Positions 59,499 through 64,000 of a stretch of 64,000 bases of DNA are shown piece after piece. Position 1 is the first letter of the stretch. The number at the start of each line of letters is the position of its first letter. The notes under the pieces are model-generated. The model had not been told where the DNA came from. It was given only the letters and a program-made list of their open reading frames with translations, and did not search any database. The stretch is from Salinirussus salinus (GTDB taxonomy: Archaea > Halobacteriota > Halobacteria > Halobacteriales > Haloarculaceae), in contig NZ_WOWO01000003.1 in the NCBI RefSeq assembly GCF_009831455.1, positions 1 through 64,000 of the forward strand, read 5' to 3'. Position numbers and translations under genes: made by a program.

Positions 59499-61600
59499 AG
59501 CGCCTCCAGGTCGAGGGTGAGCCGCAGGTCGACCGCCGTCGCGCCCTCGGCCGTCGCGACGACGGGGTTGATGTCCAGTTCCTCGATGGCCGGGAAGTCG
59601 GTCGCCAGCTGGGAGAGCCGCCCGATGACCTCCACGAGCCCGTCCAGGTCGACCGGGTCCCGGCCCCGCGCCCCGCGCAACAGCGGCGCCGCCTCGATCC
59701 CCTCGGTCATCGCCCGGGCCTCGCGCTCGGCGACCGGTGCGAGCCGGACGGCCGTGTCCTCGAACACCTCCACGAACACCCCGCCCAGCCCGAAGAGGAC
59801 GAGCGGGCCGAACTGCGGGTCCCGGTTGATGCCGACGATCGTCTCCGTCCCGGCGGAGACGTCAAGCAGCTCCTGGACCTGGACGCCGAGCACCGTCGCG
59901 TCGGGCTGGTAGCGCCTGGCCCGCGCGACGAGCGTCTCGTAGACGTCCCGCACCTCCCCGACCGGGACGCCCACCTCGACGCCGCCGATGTCGGACTTGT
60001 GGAGGATGTCGGGGCTGACGACCTTCATCACGACCTCCCCACCGGTCTCCTCGGCGACGGCGACCGCCTCCGCGGGGTCGTCGACCACCGCGCCGGCCGG
60101 CGTGGGGATCCCGTAGGCGTCCAGCAGCTCCATCGCCTCCACCCCGAGCCGCGTGGTGTCCCGGTCCCGGGCACGGTCGAGGACGGCGCGGGCACGCTCG
60201 CGGTCGACGTCGAAGGTCGCCGGCTCGGCGACCTCCCGCTCGCGGATGTCGGCGTACTCGGCGAGCGTCTCGAGGCTGTCGACCGCGCGCGCGGGGTCGA
60301 AGTAGGAGGGGACCCCCGCCTCGCTCAGCGTCGCCGCCGCCGACCGGGTCGAGGCCCCGCCCATCAGCACCGCGGCCATCGGGACGCCGTGCTCGGCCTG
60401 CAGGTCGACGGCCGCCGCCGCCAGGTCGTCGAAGGAAAGCGTCGCAGTCGGACACGCCAGCACCACCGCCATCCCGACGTTGGGGTCGGCGAGCACCGTA
60501 TCCAGCGCCCGTTCGAACCGCTCGACGGGGGCGTCGCCGATGATGTCGACGGGGTTGTGGATGTTCGCCCCGCCGGGCAGGTCCTCCCGGAGCGTCTCGC
60601 GGGTCCCGTCAGTCAGGGAGGCCAGGCCGAGGTCGGTGTCGCCGACGGCGTCGGTGGTCATCACGCCCGGGCCGCCGGCGTTGGTGACGATGGCCACCGC
60701 CGAGCGGTCGGGCAGCGGCTGGCCCGACAACACGGCCGCGGCGTCGAACAGCTCCTCGACGGTGTCGACGCGAACCACGCCCGCGGCGTCGAGGCCGGCC
60801 CCGTAGGCCCGGTCGCTGCCGGCCATGGCTCCCGTGTGGGAGGCCGCTGCGGTCGCGCCCGCCTCCGTCCGGCCGGACTTGACGACCACGACGGGCGTCT
60901 CCCGGGTCACCTCGCTCGCCACCTCCACGAACCGCCGGCCGTCCGCGACGTCCTCCAGATATCCGAGGACGACGTCGGTGTCGGGGTCCTCGCCCCACTC
61001 GCGGACGAAGTCGCTCTCGTCGAGCACGGCCTTGTTGCCCAGCGAGACGACGTCCTTGAACCCGAGGTGGCGCTCGGCCGCCCAGTCGAGGACGGCGGTG
61101 ACGAACGCGCCCGACTGGCTCATGAACGATATCGAGCCGGGGTCGGGGCTGGTCGGGGCGAAGGTGGCGTTCAGCCCGGAGGGGGTGGACATCACCCCCA
61201 GGCTGTTCGGCCCGACGAGGTTGAGGTCGAACTCCTCGGCGGCCGCGGCCAGCTCGCGCTCGCGGGCGGCACCCTCGCTGCCGGCCTCCGAGAATCCCGC
61301 GGTGACGACCACGACGTTCCCGATGCCGACCTCGCCGGCCTCGCGGACGGCCTCGACGGCCAGCTCGGGCGGGACCAGAACCACCGCGACGTCCACCTCG
61401 CCGGGGGCGGGAAGCGCCGACAGCGAGTCGTGACAGACGAGTTCGAGAACCGTCTCGCGGTTGGGGTTGACCGCGAGCACCTCGCCGCGGAAGTCCTCGA
61501 CGAGGTGTCCGGTCACCGCCCGGCCGACCGACCCCGGCTCGTCGCTCGCGCCCACCACGGCCACCCGGTCGGGTGCGAACAGCGTCGATAACCGTCCCAT
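59495..61600 (-). CDS. acd: acetate-CoA ligase (ADP-forming), fused alpha/beta
   Basis: A 701-residue NDP-forming acyl-CoA synthetase that converts acetyl-CoA, ADP and Pi to acetate and ATP, the main archaeal route. The CoA-binding domain (about 1-130) begins with LFAPDRVAVVGASDEPGSVGR; the phospho-His loop is GATAAASHTGAMAG near residue 255. The ATP-grasp domain (about 470-701) has GGEVVMKVVSPDILHKSDIGGVEVG. The alpha and beta parts are fused, as usual in haloarchaea. Start ATG 61600. The stop overlaps the DRTGG gene start (ATGA). Confidence 0.95.
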   Translation of the reverse strand: MGRLSTLFAPDRVAVVGASDEPGSVGRAVTGHLVEDFRGEVLAVNPNRETVLELVCHDSLSALPAPGEVDVAVVLVPPELAVEAVREAGEVGIGNVVVVTAGFSEAGSEGAARERELAAAAEEFDLNLVGPNSLGVMSTPSGLNATFAPTSPDPGSISFMSQSGAFVTAVLDWAAERHLGFKDVVSLGNKAVLDESDFVREWGEDPDTDVVLGYLEDVADGRRFVEVASEVTRETPVVVVKSGRTEAGATAAASHTGAMAGSDRAYGAGLDAAGVVRVDTVEELFDAAAVLSGQPLPDRSAVAIVTNAGGPGVMTTDAVGDTDLGLASLTDGTRETLREDLPGGANIHNPVDIIGDAPVERFERALDTVLADPNVGMAVVLACPTATLSFDDLAAAAVDLQAEHGVPMAAVLMGGASTRSAAATLSEAGVPSYFDPARAVDSLETLAEYADIREREVAEPATFDVDRERARAVLDRARDRDTTRLGVEAMELLDAYGIPTPAGAVVDDPAEAVAVAEETGGEVVMKVVSPDILHKSDIGGVEVGVPVGEVRDVYETLVARARRYQPDATVLGVQVQELLDVSAGTETIVGINRDPQFGPLVLFGLGGVFVEVFEDTAVRLAPVAEREARAMTEGIEAAPLLRGARGRDPVDLDGLVEVIGRLSQLATDFPAIEELDINPVVATAEGATAVDLRLTLDLEAL

Positions 61601-61688
61601 CGGCCGTCACTTCGTCCCCGGGGTGGATATATCTGCCCGTGGATGCCGGTCTCCGGCGGTCGCGGGGTTCCGCCGTCCGGCGGGCCTC

Positions 61689-62534
61689 CTACGCCTCCAC
61701 GATGTCGTCCTCCTCGGGCTCGGGGAGGGTCACGACCCCGTCGAAGACCGTCAGCGCCGTCCCCGCGACCTCGGGGTCGGCCCCGGCCAGGTCCACTCCC
61801 ACACGCGAGGGGCGGCCCACGAAGTGGCCCGACGCGGCGACGAGCGACTCGCGGTCGGCGTCGAGTGCGCCCTGCTGGCGCACGTACGCCCCGGTCGCGG
61901 CCGCCCCGCGGGCGCTCGCGGCCACCTCGCCCTCGCGGGTGAAGGCGCGGGCGTGCCAGTCGGTCTCGGCGGCGAGCGTGTCGAAGGTGAACGCGTAGAG
62001 CGCCTCGGCGTCGACCTCGTCGAGGAGGCCCGCGACCCACTCCCGGTCCGGGTCGGCGTTCCCGAGGTGTTCCATGAAGTTGACCGGGACTGCCAGGTAG
62101 CCCGCCCCCGCCGAGACGCGGGCCATCGGCAGGTCCGCGCCCACGTCCGCGAGTGCGGCGCGGTCGACCCCCAGCGCGTCCGCCACCTCGCTCTCGCTCA
62201 CCTCGACCGGGCGGGACCCGCCGGCCGGCAGCCCGACGGTGACGGTCCCGTCGGCCGCGATGTCGACGGACAGGTCGCGGTGACCCCGGACCGTGGCGGC
62301 GCCGGGCTCGCGGCCCCGTTCGACCAGCGCCCCGGCGGCGACGGCGACGGCCACGTCCGCCCGGGCGCCGACCGCGTACAGCCCGTCGGGCTCGGCCGCG
62401 AGCGTCCCCGCGGCCCCGAGTTCGTCGGCGACCGCGCGGTACTGGTCGTCGGTCAGGTCCGCCTCGGGGAGGACCGCGACGGGGCGGCCGGCCATCGGCT
62501 CCGTCGCGAAGGCGTCGACGACGAGCACGTCCAT
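61689..62534 (-). CDS. PhzF family protein, possible non-catalytic variant
   Basis: A 281-residue PhzF-like isomerase-fold protein. The N-terminus MDVLVVDAFATEPMAGRPVAVLPEADLT matches the family start (VFTxxPFxGNPLAVV), but Asn of GNP is Arg here, and the catalytic Glu in SETAF is replaced (ELGAAGTLA). The second half shows GVDLAGADPEVAGTALTVFDG. The remaining fold is intact over both duplicated halves. It may bind but not isomerise its ligand. Start ATG 62534. It is 88 bp from acd on the same strand. Confidence 0.8.
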   Translation of the reverse strand: MDVLVVDAFATEPMAGRPVAVLPEADLTDDQYRAVADELGAAGTLAAEPDGLYAVGARADVAVAVAAGALVERGREPGAATVRGHRDLSVDIAADGTVTVGLPAGGSRPVEVSESEVADALGVDRAALADVGADLPMARVSAGAGYLAVPVNFMEHLGNADPDREWVAGLLDEVDAEALYAFTFDTLAAETDWHARAFTREGEVAASARGAAATGAYVRQQGALDADRESLVAASGHFVGRPSRVGVDLAGADPEVAGTALTVFDGVVTLPEPEEDDIVEA

Positions 62535-62625
62535 ACCCGACGGTCGGCCCGTCGCCGTATCAATGTGTGGGGGACGGCGAGCCGTCGGCCCCGCGGTGCC
62601 GCCCGCCGTCGCGGCGACCGGGGGG

Positions 62626-64000
62626 CTACGTGTGCTCGGCCACGAACGTCGCGATGTCCTCGACGACCCGCTCGGGGGCGTTGTTCGGCCGGAAGTACTC
62701 CTCCGGGCCGGGCTGGCCCTCGCCGGGCATGAACAGGTGGTTCAGTTGCTCGTAGCGCTGGAAGCGCACGGAGGGCTGGTCGCCCAGCGCCTCCTGCCAC
62801 CGGCTGAAGTCGCCCTCGACGGTCACCTGGTAGTCCCGCTCGCCCTGCATCACGAGCCGGGGCAGCGACAGTTCCTGTGCGGTGGCGACGGGGTCGTACT
62901 CCTGGAGGGTCTGCCAGTACTCGTCGCCGCCGAGAAAGAGCACCTCGTCGTCGGGGATGTCGCCGGTCCGGATCCGCTCGACCAGCCGCTCGACCTCGTC
63001 GAGTTGCTGCTGTTCGGCCTCCGTGACGGTGCCGTCGCGCTCGACGAGATACCGGTTCTGCTGGAGCAGGGCGTCGGTCACGGGGCGGGCGAGCGCAGCC
63101 AGCATCACGACCCCGGCGAGGTTGCCGTCGCGGGCCGCGATCCGCGGGGCCAGCGTCGCGCCGATGCTGTGGCCGACGAGGACGACATCCCCGTCGGGCA
63201 CGCGGTCGACGCCGCGGAGCCGCTCGACCGCGGTCAGCGCGTCGTCGGTCACGATGTCGTCGATGGTGGCGTCGGCCAGGTCGACGTCACAGGCCGCGGT
63301 CCGCTTGTCGTAGCGCAGACTCGCTACCCCGCGGGAGGCGAGCCCCCAGGCGAGGTCCTTGAACAGCTTGGTCGGGCCGGCGGTCTCGTCCCGGTCGTTG
63401 GGCCCGGAGCCGTGGACGAAGACAACGCCCGGGATGTCGCCGTCCCCCTCGGGCAGGGTGAGCGTCGCGCCGAGCGAGCAGTCGACCGGCGTCGACAGCG
63501 ACAGCTCCCGCTCGGTGAAGGCGGACTGGTCGACGTAGCCGGGCGGGGACCACTGGCCGCCGCCGGGCCGGACCTGGAAACCGGCGATGCCCTCCTCGCT
63601 GAAGAAGACGACGACCTGCAGCTCCGAGCGCTCGAACCGGGCGGTCCCGGTGACGACGCGGTAGCCGCCGCTCTCGCCGTGGTCGAACCCCGAGACGCCG
63701 AGGTAGCCGCCGAACTGGTCGGTAATCCCCTCCCACGTCCCCTCGAGTTGCTCGACGGAGATCTGCGAGGCCGCGGCGGATTCGAAACGCTCGTGAGCCG
63801 CCTCGAACTCGCCGTCCCGGAGCAGCCCCAGAAACTCCCGGCTCCGGCGTTCGAGTTCGGCGTCGTCGGGCGACCACTCGTCGGGCGTCCCGGGTGTCGG
63901 GGTCGCCGTCCCAGGGTCGGGGGTGTCGGTCCCGGGCGGGCTCGGAGTCCCGTCTGTCGGTGTCTCGCTGGCCGACTGGCAGCCGGTCAGCGCCGCCATC
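62626..64000 (-). CDS. secreted lipoprotein alpha/beta hydrolase, cut by the window end
   Basis: At least 457 residues visible. The end of a signal peptide with lipobox LTGC (Met-Ala-Ala-Leu-Thr-Gly-Cys) is seen at 63999, too short alone, so the true start is beyond 64000. A Thr/Pro-rich linker (about 12-42) leads to a DUF3887-like domain (about 45-150, ERRSREFLGLLRDGEFEAAHERFE), then an alpha/beta hydrolase (about 155-457) with VVFVHGSGPNDRDETAG and the nucleophile elbow GHSIGAT near residue 276. The class resembles prolyl oligopeptidase-like or serine esterases. 5' partial. Confidence 0.88.
   Translation of the reverse strand, partial: MAALTGCQSASETPTDGTPSPPGTDTPDPGTATPTPGTPDEWSPDDAELERRSREFLGLLRDGEFEAAHERFESAAASQISVEQLEGTWEGITDQFGGYLGVSGFDHGESGGYRVVTGTARFERSELQVVVFFSEEGIAGFQVRPGGGQWSPPGYVDQSAFTERELSLSTPVDCSLGATLTLPEGDGDIPGVVFVHGSGPNDRDETAGPTKLFKDLAWGLASRGVASLRYDKRTAACDVDLADATIDDIVTDDALTAVERLRGVDRVPDGDVVLVGHSIGATLAPRIAARDGNLAGVVMLAALARPVTDALLQQNRYLVERDGTVTEAEQQQLDEVERLVERIRTGDIPDDEVLFLGGDEYWQTLQEYDPVATAQELSLPRLVMQGERDYQVTVEGDFSRWQEALGDQPSVRFQRYEQLNHLFMPGEGQPGPEEYFRPNNAPERVVEDIATFVAEHT

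Overview
The window is a very GC-rich chromosomal segment of a halophilic archaeon (class Halobacteria). The evidence is consistent: predicted proteins are strongly acidic, AT-rich TATA-like boxes sit about 26 bp before many start codons (leaderless transcripts), several secreted proteins carry Tat-type twin-arginine signals with a lipobox, and typically archaeal genes are present (thermosome, eIF2 alpha and beta, Nop10, L44e, S27e, Trm1, MfnA, DUF2298, DUF373, HAH_0734 family). The gene set looks like a Haloarcula-type lineage, but this is only an impression from protein wording.

Layout. 1-18950 is mostly housekeeping: ileS, a DUF373 membrane protein, tRNA-Arg, a TRIC/UPF0126 channel protein, an acyl-CoA ligase, eIF2 beta-TRAM, an M29 aminopeptidase, trm1, a BrkB/YihY membrane protein, glnA divergent from an Lrp-type regulator, a thermosome subunit and an old-yellow-enzyme oxidoreductase. 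19260-22810 is a minus-strand cluster (alpha/beta hydrolase, cytochrome P450, sulfatase-like metallo-beta-lactamase protein broken by an in-frame stop). 22930-26480 holds a universal stress protein, tRNA-Ser and small housekeeping or repair genes (RidA, a P-loop kinase, UDG, MsrA). 26600-30310 has a truncated GARS-like gene abutting a two-gene TAXI-type TRAP transporter with a probable operator over its start. 30390-32645 is the classical archaeal L44e-S27e-eIF2alpha-Nop10-PAC2 operon. 33670-38400 carries DUF2298, an LLM oxidoreductase and a glycosyltransferase/GtrA pair. 38456 is initiator tRNA-Met. 39842-43253 contains a DUF5789 gene, a wrecked tenA gene with an embedded IS605-family TnpB remnant, an EamA exporter, an eroded SDR gene and hpt. 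43360-54990 includes a pilin, coaBC, halocyanin, metG, a receiver-GAF/RecA-like pair, a VTT membrane protein and mfnA. 55078-64000 is central metabolism: ppsA, a DoxX pair, the DRTGG-phosphotransacetylase-like protein overlapping ADP-forming acetate-CoA ligase, a PhzF-like protein and a lipoprotein hydrolase cut by the window end.

The most unusual signals are non-coding. tRNA-Arg and initiator tRNA-Met are each followed by two extra copies of their own 3' end, spaced about 106-110 and 138-139 bp apart. Every extra copy is preceded, 45-48 bp upstream, by an inverted copy of the same T-arm, so each unit can fold into a long hairpin. In the Met array a second GC hairpin differs at both arms between units in a compensating way. 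In the Arg array the tails carry a better-paired T-stem than the tRNA gene itself. A second repeat family (two palindrome-rich copies of about 147 bp, plus an 18-bp fragment at the window start) lies between convergent transcription units and looks like a mobile or amplified bidirectional terminator.

The window also shows gene decay: tenA (frameshift plus TnpB remnant), an SDR fragment with an internal deletion, a truncated GARS-like gene and a sulfatase-like gene with a premature stop.
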